This document shows positions 46,233-55,858 of a stretch of 64,000 nucleotides of DNA, piece by piece. The notes below the pieces were generated by a model. The model was not told the origin of the DNA, searched no databases, and saw only the letters and a list, made by a program, of their open reading frames with translations. Origin of the DNA: Alcaligenes aquatilis (GTDB lineage Bacteria > Pseudomonadota > Gammaproteobacteria > Burkholderiales > Burkholderiaceae_B); contig NZ_CP022390.1 in NCBI RefSeq assembly GCF_003076515.1, positions 2,728,001-2,792,000 on the forward strand, in the 5' to 3' direction. The number at the start of each line of letters is the position of its first letter. Position 1 is the stretch's first letter. The position numbers and the translations under genes are program-made.

Positions 46233-46694
46233 ATGAGACTAGACGAGACAGACTTGAAAATCCTGCGCCTTTTGCAGGGCAACGGCAGGCTTAGCAACCA
46301 GGAGCTGGCTGACCTGATCGCCCTTTCTCCGTCCTCCTGCCACCGGCGGGTAAAGATTCTGGAGCAAGAGGGCTTGATCGAGAACTACAGCGCCAATCTC
46401 AGTGCGAGCAAGCTGGGTTTTGCCATTGAGGCCTTTGTGGAAGTCAATATTGCGCAGCTCAACGAGAGCGAACATCAGTACCTGAGCAAGGCATTAGCCA
46501 ACATGGATGAAGTGCTGCATGCCTACATCGTGACCGGTCAGGCGAACTACATGCTGCACATCCGCACGCGCAACTTCGAGACCTTCTCTAATTTTGTGGT
46601 CCACAAGCTCAACACGCTGCGCGGCGTCACCAAAATCCATTCACAGATTGTGCTGTCTTGCATCAAGGCCAAAGGGCAGCATTTGCCTGTGTAA
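46233..46694 (+). CDS. kynR: Lrp/AsnC family regulator, probably KynR
   Basis: 153 residues. N-terminal HTH (LDETDLKILRLLQGNGRLSN, QELADLIALSPSSCHRRVKIL) and C-terminal RAM ligand domain (AFVEVNIAQLNESEHQYLSKAL, HAYIVTGQANYMLHIRTRN). It is divergent from kynU, 143 bp apart. In pseudomonads and Burkholderia the kyn genes are activated by the Lrp-type KynR in response to kynurenine; the same is inferred here. The AT-rich gap should hold its binding sites, which I could not define. Confidence 0.92.
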   Translation: MRLDETDLKILRLLQGNGRLSNQELADLIALSPSSCHRRVKILEQEGLIENYSANLSASKLGFAIEAFVEVNIAQLNESEHQYLSKALANMDEVLHAYIVTGQANYMLHIRTRNFETFSNFVVHKLNTLRGVTKIHSQIVLSCIKAKGQHLPV

Positions 46695-46737
46695 ACCGCA
46701 GTACCGACAAGGTCTGGGTTGGCACCAGCACCGGATT

Positions 46738-47442
46738 TCAGATGTAGTTCAATTTGAAGCGTCGTTTGAAATGCTCGCTGCGCCACCAGCCCTTGCCACT
46801 TTGCACCGGCTTGCCATCGGTATCGAACAAGTCGATACGCTGCACGATCACGGCCTGGTTTTCCTTGATCCACAACTGCTTGGCCATCTCCGCCGACGCA
46901 TTGGCCATACTGATCTCCTCTTGGGCATGCTGGATGGGCACAGCCAGCACGCAGGTCAACATCTCCACCATGGTGCGTGTTTCCAGTTCCTGCACCGGGA
47001 TGCGTTCGCCGATCGAGCGCAGCAAGTAGTTTTCCGCCCAATACAAAGGAACAGCCGACTTGTAGCGCACCGCCTGCAGCTTGTAGACCGGTTCATCGGA
47101 CGCAAAGAACTCGGCAATCTCGGCAGGGGGGGCCACCAAGGACCAGTTGGCAATACGGGTGGTAGTGTCTTTGCCCAGTTGCACCAGATCATTGATGGAG
47201 CCTAACTCCCAGGAGCCCGTCTGTTTGCGCTCCAGCACAAAAGTGCCACGGCTGGCAAAGCGTTCAATCAAACCGTTGCGCGTCAGTATCGCCAGACCTT
47301 GGCGAACCGTAATTCGGCTGACGCCAAACATTTCGCCCAACTCCGCTTCGGTCGGCAAGCGGTCCCCCGGTTTCAGACGACCGTTCTGGATATAACGGGT
47401 CAGCTTGTCGGCAAGCTGTTCATAAAGTGGCTTTGTACTCAC
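46738..47442 (-). CDS. GntR family regulator with UTRA domain (HutC type)
   Basis: 234 residues starting at GTG 47442. N-terminal winged helix KPLYEQLADKLTRYIQNGRL, PTEAELGEMFGVSRITVRQGL; C-terminal UTRA ligand domain with VYKLQAVRYKSAVPLYWAENYL. The same-strand gene upstream (SRPBCC-like, 47550) is 107 bp away, and two tandem operator-like palindromes (48003-48037) lie in front of that gene. So this regulator probably controls its own two-gene unit. Effector unknown. Confidence 0.92.
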   Translation of the reverse strand: MSTKPLYEQLADKLTRYIQNGRLKPGDRLPTEAELGEMFGVSRITVRQGLAILTRNGLIERFASRGTFVLERKQTGSWELGSINDLVQLGKDTTTRIANWSLVAPPAEIAEFFASDEPVYKLQAVRYKSAVPLYWAENYLLRSIGERIPVQELETRTMVEMLTCVLAVPIQHAQEEISMANASAEMAKQLWIKENQAVIVQRIDLFDTDGKPVQSGKGWWRSEHFKRRFKLNYI

Positions 47443-47549
47443 TGTCTTATCTCGTTCTTATAGATGGCAAGGCGTTGCTGCTTGGCTCCCGATGCACTGC
47501 GTTCAGCAAGCATCAGGCCCGTTGCTTGGCGGCCCGCAAGCAACATCGT

Positions 47550-47978
47550 TTACGCCCGCTCCAAGAGCCCCTTGATCAAGAACATTTCAGCCTCATGCAC
47601 ACAAGAGATTTGCTCCCACGCGGCATCGCTCTGCGTTGCCAGCCTCCAGGTCAACAGGCTCACCACACATTTGTCCGCGCCCAGTTTAAGGACCTCTCCC
47701 GGAATCACACGCGACATGTTCCGAAACTGCATGCTTTCCTTGCTGGTGCCGACGTCGTAATCAACCTGGAAACGCTCGGTATCTACATTCAGACGCACAT
47801 ACGTGTCCTGACCGTTAAAGACCGATGTGCCCTTGAACAGGCCCGGCTCCACCTCGGTGCGATTGGCACTGCCCCAGGCCCACTGACCTTGCTGGATGCC
47901 ATCGGACATGATGGCAAACGCGATTGGCGCGGACCGCTCAACCAGGATGCTGCTGGAATGACAATGTGGATCTTTCAT
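47550..47978 (-). CDS. SRPBCC-like hypothetical protein
   Basis: 142 residues from ATG 47978 with a good AGGAG site. The beginning (ILVERSAPIAFAIMSD, then GQWAWGSANRT) and the long C-terminal helix preceded by beta strands fit the START/SRPBCC fold of small hydrophobic-ligand-binding or cyclase-like proteins. No catalytic residue can be named. It is the first gene of a unit with the HutC-type regulator, behind two operator-like palindromes. Confidence 0.65.
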   Translation of the reverse strand: MKDPHCHSSSILVERSAPIAFAIMSDGIQQGQWAWGSANRTEVEPGLFKGTSVFNGQDTYVRLNVDTERFQVDYDVGTSKESMQFRNMSRVIPGEVLKLGADKCVVSLLTWRLATQSDAAWEQISCVHEAEMFLIKGLLERA

Positions 47979-48002
47979 TTACTGTCTCCTGTGGTGTTTG
48001 AC

Positions 48003-48037
48003 TATTGTTATGACAATAGAGGCATTGTCATGCCAAT
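48003..48037. promoter_or_regulatory. Two tandem palindromic operators of GntR/HutC type
   Basis: TATTGTTATGACAATA (48003-48018) and ATTGTCATGCCAAT (48024-48037) share the pattern ATTGTyATGmCAAT, with starts about 20 bp apart, that is on nearly the same helix face. They lie 25-60 bp upstream of the SRPBCC-like gene. The HutC-type regulator at 46738 is the most likely binder. The rest of the 540-bp gap to lldP holds the LldR sites. Confidence 0.72.
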
Positions 48038-48316
48038 ACTGACGTGAAGCCAGACGGGAAAACACGTAGGTACTCACTCACTCGTCCTGGGTAGACCAAA
48101 AAACCACTCACTTTCCCGAAGGACAATCAGCGGTTGTAGAAGCAGGCGACACCTCAGGTCGGCAGAAGAACACCATCTGGCGCCCCAATTAATTGGGCGA
48201 CACCCATTTCTGGGTAACGGCATGCAGCCCCCATGCAAGCGCAGGACAGGATATTGCTCTGCGATCAAGCCCAGCAAAGGCATTAACTCGGCAGGTTTCC
48301 CTGACTTATTTCCATT

Positions 48317-48332
48317 AATTGGTCAGACCATT
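48317..48332. promoter_or_regulatory. LldR operator O1
   Basis: AATTGGTCAGACCATT, a palindrome of the FadR/PdhR/LldR type (TGGTCnGACCA core). Its centre is 119 bp from the centre of a second copy at 48437-48452. E. coli lldR also uses two separated operators flanking the promoter. Confidence 0.88.
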
Positions 48333-48436
48333 CAATAAAGAAAAAACCAATTAGTCTTAAATTATTAGGGTAAACACTGAGATTCAAGCCAATAAACCCG
48401 TGGATACAATGCGCTCTACCCTTGACGATCTCAAGA

Positions 48437-48452
48437 AATGGTCAGACCAATT
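48437..48452. promoter_or_regulatory. LldR operator O2
   Basis: AATGGTCAGACCAATT, the inverse copy of O1 and about 70 bp upstream of the lldP start codon at 48519. Together with O1 it brackets the promoter region, allowing repression by DNA looping in the absence of lactate. Confidence 0.88.
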
Positions 48453-48518
48453 CGCTGGCCTTCAGGTTCGCTTGCGTTACAAGCGCCTCCCCTTTGCTCC
48501 TGCGGAGATAGAACAAAC

Positions 48519-50186
48519 ATGCAACAAGCGTGGCTGCAGCAATACGATCCCACCGGCAATATCTGGCTGTCGGCACTGATCGCCCTTATTCCAATCATCT
48601 TTTTTTTCCTGGCCCTGACCAAGTTGCGCATGAAGGGCTATCTGGCGGGCACGATTACGGTGCTGCTGGCTCTGGGCGTTGCCCTGTTCTTCTACCGCAT
48701 GCCGGTTTCTGCGGCGCTGGCCTCGGTGGTCTATGGCTTTTTCTATGGTCTGTGGCCCATTGCCTGGATCATTGTGGCCGCCGTTTTCCTGTACAAGATC
48801 TCGGTCAAGACTGGCCAATTCGACGTGATTCGTGCCTCCATCCTGTCCGTCACACCTGACCAGCGTCTACAGCTGATTCTGGTCGGTTTTTGCTTTGGCG
48901 CGTTCCTGGAAGGGGCGGCCGGTTTTGGTGCACCCGTTGCCATCACCGCAGCCTTGCTGGCAGGTTTGGGTTTCCGCCCCTTGTACGCTGCCGGTCTGTG
49001 CCTGATTGCGAACACCGCTCCGGTTGCCTTCGGTGCCATGGGTATTCCTATCATTGTGGCCGGTCAGGTATCGGGTATTGATCCCTTTGAAATCGGCCAG
49101 ATGGCCGGTCGCCAGCTACCTTTCATGACTATCATCGTGCTGTTCTGGCTGATGGCCATCATGGACGGCTGGCGCGGCATCAAGGAAACCTGGCCTGCGG
49201 TGCTGGTCGGTGGTGGCTCCTTTGCGATTGTGCAGTTCCTGACGGCCAACTACATTGGCCCCGAACTGCCGGACATTACCTCGGCCCTGGTTTCCCTGGT
49301 CGTGCTGACCTTGTTCCTGAAAGTGTGGCAACCCAAACGCATCTTCCGTTTTGAGACGCAAGAAGGCACGGCCCCCCAGAACAAGACTGCCGAACAGGCC
49401 CCTGCAGCACTGACCACAGGCCGCATCCTCAAAGCCTGGTCGCCCTTCATCATCCTGACTGCCATGGTCACGATCTGGAGTGTGCAGCCCTTCAAAGTGC
49501 TGTTTGCCGCCAACGGTCCGCTGGCTTCGACCATCGTGAACATTCCCGTGCCCTTCCTGCACAATCTGGTCGAAAAAGCACCACCCGTGGTCGCCTCGGC
49601 CACACCCTATGGCGCGGTCTACGCCTTTAACTGGTTGTCTGCGACCGGCACGGCCATTTTGCTTGCCGCCTTGCTCACGATTATCTTCTTGCGCATGAAG
49701 CCCGCAAAAGCGGTCGAGACCTTGGGTGAAACCTTCAAGGAGCTGGCTGTACCTATCTATTCGATCGGTATGGTGCTGGCCTTCGCCTTTATCGCCAACT
49801 ACTCGGGCCTGTCTGCCACCCTGGCACTGGCCCTGGCCCACACGGGCAAAGCCTTCACCTTCTTCTCGCCGTTTCTGGGCTGGATCGGTGTATTCCTGAC
49901 CGGTTCCGACACGTCTGCCAACGCCTTGTTTGGTGCCTTGCAGGCAACCACGGCGCAGCAGTTGGGCCTACCTGAAGTGCTGATGGTGGCCGCCAATACC
50001 ACTGGGGGCGTCACCGGCAAGATGATCTCGCCCCAATCCATTGCCATTGCCTGCGCCGCCGTGGGACTGGCTGGTAAAGAATCCGATCTGTTCCGTTTTA
50101 CCGTCAAGCACAGCCTGGTCTTTGCTGTCCTTGTCGGCCTGCTGACGACCTTGCAAGCCTATGTGTTACCTTGGATGATCCCCTAA
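48519..50186 (+). CDS. lldP: L-lactate permease LldP
   Basis: 555 residues from ATG 48519 (E. coli LldP has 551). The N-terminus [20 protein letters not shown] is that of LldP, followed by about 13 membrane segments with typical [34 protein letters not shown] and [13 protein letters not shown]. It is a proton symporter for L-lactate, D-lactate and glycolate in the inner membrane. First gene of lldP-lldR-lldD-dld, under paired LldR operators. Confidence 0.97.
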   Translation: MQQAWLQQYDPTGNIWLSALIALIPIIFFFLALTKLRMKGYLAGTITVLLALGVALFFYRMPVSAALASVVYGFFYGLWPIAWIIVAAVFLYKISVKTGQFDVIRASILSVTPDQRLQLILVGFCFGAFLEGAAGFGAPVAITAALLAGLGFRPLYAAGLCLIANTAPVAFGAMGIPIIVAGQVSGIDPFEIGQMAGRQLPFMTIIVLFWLMAIMDGWRGIKETWPAVLVGGGSFAIVQFLTANYIGPELPDITSALVSLVVLTLFLKVWQPKRIFRFETQEGTAPQNKTAEQAPAALTTGRILKAWSPFIILTAMVTIWSVQPFKVLFAANGPLASTIVNIPVPFLHNLVEKAPPVVASATPYGAVYAFNWLSATGTAILLAALLTIIFLRMKPAKAVETLGETFKELAVPIYSIGMVLAFAFIANYSGLSATLALALAHTGKAFTFFSPFLGWIGVFLTGSDTSANALFGALQATTAQQLGLPEVLMVAANTTGGVTGKMISPQSIAIACAAVGLAGKESDLFRFTVKHSLVFAVLVGLLTTLQAYVLPWMIP

Positions 50187-50205
50187 GGGCCCGCCCTCAT
50201 CCTTT

Positions 50206-50239
50206 ATCAGCAAGGTGCACAGACTCGCGCCTTGCTGAT
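50206..50239 (+). terminator. Hairpin between lldP and lldR
   Basis: Perfect 10-bp stem ATCAGCAAGG / CCTTGCTGAT with a 14-nt loop, followed by TTTATCTTTT. It lies in the 79-bp gap after lldP. It looks like an intrinsic terminator or a partial one that lowers expression of lldR-lldD-dld relative to lldP, or stabilises the lldP message end. Confidence 0.65.
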
Positions 50240-50265
50240 TTATCTTTTCGCTACTTTCAAGAACT

Positions 50266-51045
50266 ATGCGCCTCTCTGATCACGTCGCCCAACAACTACT
50301 GGCGTTGATTCAATCCAGCGATTTCAAGGCAGGGCAACGTCTGCCCGCCGAGCGTACGCTGGCAGCCCAATTGAACGTGTCGCGTGCTTCGCTGCGCGAG
50401 GCCATTCAGCAACTGAACACCCAAGGCATTTTGCGCAGTCAGGTTGGCTCAGGCACCTACCTGACTTCCCAAACGTCTCAATGGACGCAGCGTTCTGTAG
50501 ACCCGCTGGCCGCCTTGATGCTGTCCGATCCCCAGTACCGCTACGATGTGCTGGAAGCGCGCATTGCTCTGGAAAGCAGCACCACCTGGCACGCCGCCCT
50601 GCGCGCCTCCCCCGACGACAAAGACAAGATCCTGCAGTGCTTCGAGCAAATGATTCGCTACCAGCAAAGTGGCGACACCGAGCAATCTGCCCGGGCCGAT
50701 GCCCAGTTTCACCTGGCCGTTGCCGAAGCCTCCCACAACCTGGTGCTGGTTCAAGTCATGCGAGGACTGTTCGACCTGGTGCTCAGCAGTGTGACCCAGA
50801 ACCGGGACATCATCATGTTTGTGCACGACTCGCCCGAAACCATCACACATCTGACCGCGCAGCACGAGGCCCTGGTCAAAGCCATTATTGATGGCGATGC
50901 GGCCCGTGCTCGCCACGTTGTCAATGAACACCTTGGTTACGTACGCAACACCCTTATTCAGGCCGACGAAGATCTTGCTCGCCGCGAACGAGCCGCGCGC
51001 TTGCAGACACTGCCCTCGACCTTAACGGACTCCGCCCTGCCATGA
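50266..51045 (+). CDS. lldR: Lactate-responsive regulator LldR (FadR-type GntR family)
   Basis: 259 residues. Winged helix ([42 protein letters not shown]) and FCD ligand domain with metal-site histidines (for example in [17 protein letters not shown] and [11 protein letters not shown]). LldR represses the lactate operon until lactate binds. Two matching operators lie upstream of lldP. The stop overlaps the lldD ATG by four bases. Confidence 0.95.
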   Translation: MRLSDHVAQQLLALIQSSDFKAGQRLPAERTLAAQLNVSRASLREAIQQLNTQGILRSQVGSGTYLTSQTSQWTQRSVDPLAALMLSDPQYRYDVLEARIALESSTTWHAALRASPDDKDKILQCFEQMIRYQQSGDTEQSARADAQFHLAVAEASHNLVLVQVMRGLFDLVLSSVTQNRDIIMFVHDSPETITHLTAQHEALVKAIIDGDAARARHVVNEHLGYVRNTLIQADEDLARRERAARLQTLPSTLTDSALP

Positions 51046-52181
51046 TTATTTCCTCCTCGACCGACTACCGGCGTGCCGCCCAAAAACGACTGCCTCCTTT
51101 CCTGTTCCACTACATTGACGGCGGTGCCTACGCCGAGCACACCCTGCGCCGCAATGTGGATGATCTGGCCAATGTCGCCCTGCGCCAGCGTGTGCTGAAA
51201 GACATGAGCCAGTTGGATACCAGCATTGAACTGTTTGGTGAAAAGCTGTCCATGCCGGTGGCCCTGTCCCCGGTGGGTCTGACCGGCATGTATGCGCGTC
51301 GAGGCGAAGTACAAGCGGCCCAGGCGGCCGATGCACACGGCATTCCCTTTACCATGTCCAGCGTGTCGGTCTGCCCGATCGAGGAGGTGGCCCCACGACT
51401 GACACGGCCCATGTGGTTTCAGTTGTATGTGCTCAAAGACCGTGGCTTCATGCGCAATGCGCTGGAACGGGCGCAAGCCGCTGGCTGCAGCACTCTGGTC
51501 TTTACCGTGGACATGCCCGTACCCGGCGCACGTTACCGTGATGCCCATTCAGGCATGAGCGGCCCGAACGCCGCCCTGCGCCGCTACGCACAGGCCGTCA
51601 TGCACCCGCGCTGGGCCTGGGATGTGGGTCTACTGGGCCGTCCGCATGATCTGGGCAATATCTCGCGCTACTTGGGCAAGCCGACGGGCCTGGCCGACTA
51701 TATGGGCTATCTGGGTGCGAACTTCGACCCTTCCATTTCCTGGAAAGACCTGGAATGGATACGCGAATTCTGGAAAGGTCCCATGGTCATCAAAGGCATT
51801 CTGGACCCCGATGACGCGCGCGATGCAGTACGTTTTGGTGCCGATGGCATCATCGTCTCGAACCACGGTGGCCGCCAGTTGGATGGCGTCCTGTCCTCGG
51901 CCCGCGCCCTGCCCGCCATTGCCGATGCCGTCAAAGGCCAGATCAAGATTCTGGCGGACTCTGGTGTACGCAGCGGACTGGACGTGGTGCGCATGATTGC
52001 CCTGGGTGCCGATGCTGCCATGCTGGGCCGCGCCTACATCTATGCACTGGCCGCCGCCGGACAATCCGGCGTCGATCACCTGCTTGGCCTGATTGAAAAA
52101 GAAATTCGGGTCGCCATGACGCTGACCAGTGTCAGCAGTATTTCCCAGATCAGCTCTGACCTGCTTGTACAGGAGTCTTGA
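51042..52181 (+). CDS. lldD: L-lactate dehydrogenase LldD (FMN, quinone-linked)
   Basis: 379 residues, E. coli LldD-like (396). Marks: [60 protein letters not shown], the basic insertion before [17 protein letters not shown] that serves membrane attachment, [15 protein letters not shown], the catalytic-histidine motif [13 protein letters not shown] and [18 protein letters not shown]. Oxidises L-lactate to pyruvate and reduces quinones at the inner membrane. Coupled to lldR (ATGA overlap) and nearly touching dld. Confidence 0.97.
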   Translation: MIISSSTDYRRAAQKRLPPFLFHYIDGGAYAEHTLRRNVDDLANVALRQRVLKDMSQLDTSIELFGEKLSMPVALSPVGLTGMYARRGEVQAAQAADAHGIPFTMSSVSVCPIEEVAPRLTRPMWFQLYVLKDRGFMRNALERAQAAGCSTLVFTVDMPVPGARYRDAHSGMSGPNAALRRYAQAVMHPRWAWDVGLLGRPHDLGNISRYLGKPTGLADYMGYLGANFDPSISWKDLEWIREFWKGPMVIKGILDPDDARDAVRFGADGIIVSNHGGRQLDGVLSSARALPAIADAVKGQIKILADSGVRSGLDVVRMIALGADAAMLGRAYIYALAAAGQSGVDHLLGLIEKEIRVAMTLTSVSSISQISSDLLVQES

Positions 52182-52183
52182 CC

Positions 52184-53905
52184 ATGTCAGTTTCCACCGG
52201 CGCTGCGGATTTGTTGCAGCAATTGCGCGCTATTGTCGGCAACCCCCACGTCCTGACGGACGACCGCAGCACGCGTCGTTACCGCAAGGGCCACCGTACG
52301 GGTGAAGGCAAGGTGTTGGCCGTAGTGCGGCCTGGAACGCTGCTGGAACAATGGCGCAGCCTGCAAGCCGCTGTCGCTGCCGATTGCATCGTGATCATGC
52401 AAGCGGCCAATACCGGACTGACGGGCGGCTCCACCCCCGACGGTGACGACTACGACCGTGACATCGTGCTGATGAACACCATGCGCCTACAAGGCATACA
52501 GGTCATTAACGATGGCGAGCAGGTTGTCTGCCTACCCGGTGCCACGCTCGATCGTCTGGAACAGACCCTGGCCCCGCTGGAGCGTGAACCCCATTCGGTG
52601 ATTGGCTCCTCGTGTATCGGTGCGTCTGTGCTGGGCGGTGTTTGCAACAACTCCGGCGGTGCACTGGTGCGACGCGGCCCGGCCTACACGGAATTGACGT
52701 TGTACGCGCAAGTGCTGGACGATGGCACCTTGCAACTGGTCAATCACCTGGGCATCCATCTGGGGGATACCCCGGAAGAAATTCTGAGCCGCCTAGAACA
52801 AGGCAAGTACAGTGTCGCGGACATCATCAACGACCCGGAACGCAAGGCCAGCGACCCACGCTACGCCGAAGCTGTGCGCGATGTGGATGCCCAGACCCCA
52901 GCCCGTTTCAATGCCGACCCTTCACGCCTTTACGAAGCCTCCGGCTCGGCCGGCAAGCTGTGCATTTTTGCCGTACGTCTGGATACCTTCCCCAAAGAGG
53001 CCAGTACCGTTTTCTACATCGGCACCAACGACCCGGACGAACTGACTGCCGTACGTCGCCACCTGCTGACGGACCTGCCCCGCCTGCCTATTGCGGGCGA
53101 GTACATCCATCGCACCGCCTACGATATTGGCGAACAATACGGCAAAGACACCTTCTTGCTGATCGACCGTTTTGGTACGGCCAAAGTGCCGTCCGCCTTC
53201 GCTATGAAAAGCCGTATCGATGGTTTTTTTGAACGCTTTGGCTGGCGCGGCGTCACCGATCGCGTGATCCAGGCAATCATGAACCGCCTGCCCAGCCACC
53301 TGCCGCCGCGTATGCGTGAATGGCGTGATCGCTTCGAGCACCACCTGCTGCTGCGCGTCTCCAACGACACCGCCCAGGCCACGCGCGAATTTCTAAGTCA
53401 GCAATTTGAAGGCAGCCAGCAAGGTGCCTATTTTGAGTGCGATGCAGAAGAAGGCCGCAAAGCCTTTCTGCACCGCTTTGCCATTGCCGGTGCCGCCATC
53501 CGCTACCGTGAGTCGCACCCCGACAGCGTGGAAGATATTGTGGCGCTGGACATTGCCTTGCGCCGCAACGACAAGGAATGGGTGGAGCAACTGCCGGACG
53601 ATATGGAAAAAGACATCGTCCACAAACTCTACTACGGCCACTTCCTGTGCCACGTGTTCCACCAGGACTACATCGTCAAAAAAGGCGTGGTTCCTCTGGA
53701 TATGGAACACCGCATGTGGAAGCTGCTGGATGAACGCCGTGCCGAGTACCCGGCCGAGCACAATGTGGGCCACCTGTATATCGCCAAACCTGCCCTGGCC
53801 GGGTTTTACCGCGAGCTGGACCCGACCAACACCTTCAACCCCGGTATCGGCCACACTTCGCGTCGTAAGTGGTGGACAGTTTGCTGCGGCGGCAAGCACG
53901 ACTAA
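52184..53905 (+). CDS. dld: D-lactate dehydrogenase, quinone-dependent (Dld)
   Basis: 573 residues from ATG 52184 with AGGAG eight bases upstream (E. coli Dld has 571). The FAD-binding PCMH domain shows VIMQAANTGLTGGSTPDGDD and SVIGSSCIGASVLGGVCNNSGG. The large C-terminal membrane-binding domain has YDIGEQYGKDTFLLIDRFG, KLYYGHFLCHVFHQDYIVK and a final FNPGIGHTSRRKWW. It oxidises D-lactate at the inner face of the membrane and feeds the quinone pool. Last gene of the lactate operon, giving the cell both lactate isomers as carbon sources. Confidence 0.97.
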   Translation: MSVSTGAADLLQQLRAIVGNPHVLTDDRSTRRYRKGHRTGEGKVLAVVRPGTLLEQWRSLQAAVAADCIVIMQAANTGLTGGSTPDGDDYDRDIVLMNTMRLQGIQVINDGEQVVCLPGATLDRLEQTLAPLEREPHSVIGSSCIGASVLGGVCNNSGGALVRRGPAYTELTLYAQVLDDGTLQLVNHLGIHLGDTPEEILSRLEQGKYSVADIINDPERKASDPRYAEAVRDVDAQTPARFNADPSRLYEASGSAGKLCIFAVRLDTFPKEASTVFYIGTNDPDELTAVRRHLLTDLPRLPIAGEYIHRTAYDIGEQYGKDTFLLIDRFGTAKVPSAFAMKSRIDGFFERFGWRGVTDRVIQAIMNRLPSHLPPRMREWRDRFEHHLLLRVSNDTAQATREFLSQQFEGSQQGAYFECDAEEGRKAFLHRFAIAGAAIRYRESHPDSVEDIVALDIALRRNDKEWVEQLPDDMEKDIVHKLYYGHFLCHVFHQDYIVKKGVVPLDMEHRMWKLLDERRAEYPAEHNVGHLYIAKPALAGFYRELDPTNTFNPGIGHTSRRKWWTVCCGGKHD

Positions 53906-54109
53906 AGACCGCCTTTTCTTGAAGGCACCCACAGGCTGCCAGCCACTCTTTTTCTTGTCCTGCAGCCTGTCTCTTTCATGCCCCCTTCGTTGAGACCCGC
54001 AAGTCGCTGGCCTGCCCAACGGGCAAGCCTTACTCACTACACGGTAACCGTCACTGTGGCGGGAGCAGGAATAACGGTTGGCTGACCGCACTCGGTCGAA
54101 ACCAAGTTT

Positions 54110-54670
54110 CTATTCCAAGCAACACAGCAGATGGATATCTTCCGGGTCCAGCTCAAACAAACGGGCATCAGGCTCTGGCGCGATTTCAAAACCATGCGCC
54201 CTATAGAAATCCACCGTATTCACTGAAGGCGTGGCCGAGGCATAGACCGCCTTCGCACCCCATTCCACAGCCTGTTTCTTGGCCTGATCCAGCAGCCATA
54301 CGCCCATGCCCTGCCCTCGCAAGGACTGGCTGACATGCAGAAAGAAAAGTTGACGCCAATCGCCTTGTGGCCCTAGGGGCAAGCTGTCCAGACCCACAGC
54401 AGCCAGCAAAGTCTCCCCCTTGAATACGCCCATGAACCAGGCGCCGCGATGAAAGGCGTCCTCATGTTCAGGGTGATATTTTTCCGGATCGCCCTCCGGC
54501 CAGCCACGCAGGTCAATATCAGCCGCTTGCTTGTGCAATACGCCATCGCGCAGCTCGTACAAACCGTCGATCCGCTCGCTGCGATCTATGGACCACAGCA
54601 GGCTCAGTTCAGATTCTTGAAGGGAACGAAACGTGCAGCCGTCAGGCAGAGAAAGGGAGGAGTCAGGCAC
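54110..54670 (-). CDS. GNAT family N-acetyltransferase
   Basis: 186 residues if GTG 54670 is used. A longer frame to TTG 54772 adds a non-conserved Ser/Cys-rich leader and is less likely; the true start is uncertain. GNAT features are the N-terminal FRSLQESELSLLWSIDRSE, the beta4 strand QLFFLHVSQ, the acetyl-CoA motif LRGQGMGVWLLDQAKKQA and NTVDFYRAHGFEIA. The acceptor (small molecule or protein) is unknown. Convergent with dld. Confidence 0.88.
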   Translation of the reverse strand: MPDSSLSLPDGCTFRSLQESELSLLWSIDRSERIDGLYELRDGVLHKQAADIDLRGWPEGDPEKYHPEHEDAFHRGAWFMGVFKGETLLAAVGLDSLPLGPQGDWRQLFFLHVSQSLRGQGMGVWLLDQAKKQAVEWGAKAVYASATPSVNTVDFYRAHGFEIAPEPDARLFELDPEDIHLLCCLE

Positions 54671-54768
54671 AGTATTCCATGCAGATGATGGGATAAAACA
54701 AGAGTTAAAACGTATAAGGCTCGATAGTAAACAATCGCCACAGGCGCTGCTATGCAGACGTGGCCTAC

Positions 54769-55770
54769 TCAAGGCGTAAAAAACACATTCACATGCAGGT
54801 TCTGCACCATCACTCCGCGTTTGAGCACCATACCGACAGCCTCATCCACCATGGAGGGTGACCCTGCCACATACACCTTCCAGCCATTCAGATCAGGCAG
54901 GTCCTGACCCACCGCATCAGTCACCATGCCCCTTCGGTACGGTGCCACCGGCATCCCAGATAACACAGGCGTAAAGCTCAGATTGGGGTAACGTTCTTGC
55001 AAGGCTTTGAACTCGTCTTCGCAGTACAAGTCCCGCCGCTCCCGCACCCCAAAATACACATGAATAGGCTGGCTCATGCCCCAGCCCAAGGCCGTCTCTA
55101 CAATCGACTGGATCGGTGCCAGGCCTGTTCCACCGGCAATACAAAGCATCGGCCCGCCATAGCCATCGCGCAGATAGGATGAGCCTAGTGGCACCATCAG
55201 GCTGACCGGCTCACCTTGCTGCAAGACCGTATGCACATAGGCCGAAGCCACCCCACGCGGCACGCGGCGCACGTAAAAATCCAGCTCTGGCGCCCCCGGA
55301 GGATTGGCCATGGAATAACTACGCACCGGAGCCTGTCCAAACTTGATATCCGCGTACTGCCCCGCAAAGAAAATCAACGGTTCCTGACCATCCAAACGTA
55401 TTCGCACCAGCCGGATATCGTGGGTCAGATCCTTGATACAGGACACGGTGCCCGTCAGTTCCCGGGACGGAATCAAGCCCCGAACATCATCGGTCCCTAT
55501 CCAGCCCACCGTCACATCGGTTTGAGGAACCGCTCTACAGGCCAGAATCAGGCCCCTGGCCTTTTGTTCCTCGGTCAGCGCAAAGCGGGAGTACTCCATC
55601 ATCTCCACCCGCCCCTTGACCAGGCGCATCTTACAACCCCCGCATACCCCTGTCTTGCAGCCATGAGGGTAAGAGATCCCGTGCTCCAGGGCAGCCTGCA
55701 AAATGGTTTGATGATCCTGTGCCTGAATGTGCTCTTGTCTCTGCTGGATAAGAATAGTTTTGCCAGCCAT
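54769..55770 (-). CDS. 2Fe-2S/FAD/NAD(P)H reductase of oxygenase-reductase type
   Basis: 333 residues from ATG 55770 (GGAGAGG upstream). N-terminal plant-type ferredoxin domain with Cys38, Cys43, Cys46 and Cys78 (HGCKTGVCGGC and ILACRA); FAD domain with RSYSMANPPG; NAD(P)H domain with CIAGGTGLAPIQS and a final VYVAGSPSMVDEA. This architecture belongs to electron-transfer components of ring-hydroxylating or similar oxygenases and to CDP-6-deoxyglucoseen reductases. No oxygenase gene lies next to it, so its partner is unknown. The MarR gene lies 88 bp upstream on the same strand. Confidence 0.92.
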   Translation of the reverse strand: MAGKTILIQQRQEHIQAQDHQTILQAALEHGISYPHGCKTGVCGGCKMRLVKGRVEMMEYSRFALTEEQKARGLILACRAVPQTDVTVGWIGTDDVRGLIPSRELTGTVSCIKDLTHDIRLVRIRLDGQEPLIFFAGQYADIKFGQAPVRSYSMANPPGAPELDFYVRRVPRGVASAYVHTVLQQGEPVSLMVPLGSSYLRDGYGGPMLCIAGGTGLAPIQSIVETALGWGMSQPIHVYFGVRERRDLYCEDEFKALQERYPNLSFTPVLSGMPVAPYRRGMVTDAVGQDLPDLNGWKVYVAGSPSMVDEAVGMVLKRGVMVQNLHVNVFFTP

Positions 55771-55858
55771 GCTTGCCTCTCCTCGCTCCTTTCGGGCCAT
55801 AGTGCTGCACTCTTGCTCGCGAAGCAATCAGAAGTCATAAGCCGGTGCGCGGACCAAC

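Noticed and set aside
54671..54772. Longer N-terminus of the GNAT protein starting at TTG 54772
   Set aside because: The extra 34 residues are Ser/Cys-rich, not part of the fold, and the TTG overlaps the end of the neighbouring reductase gene.
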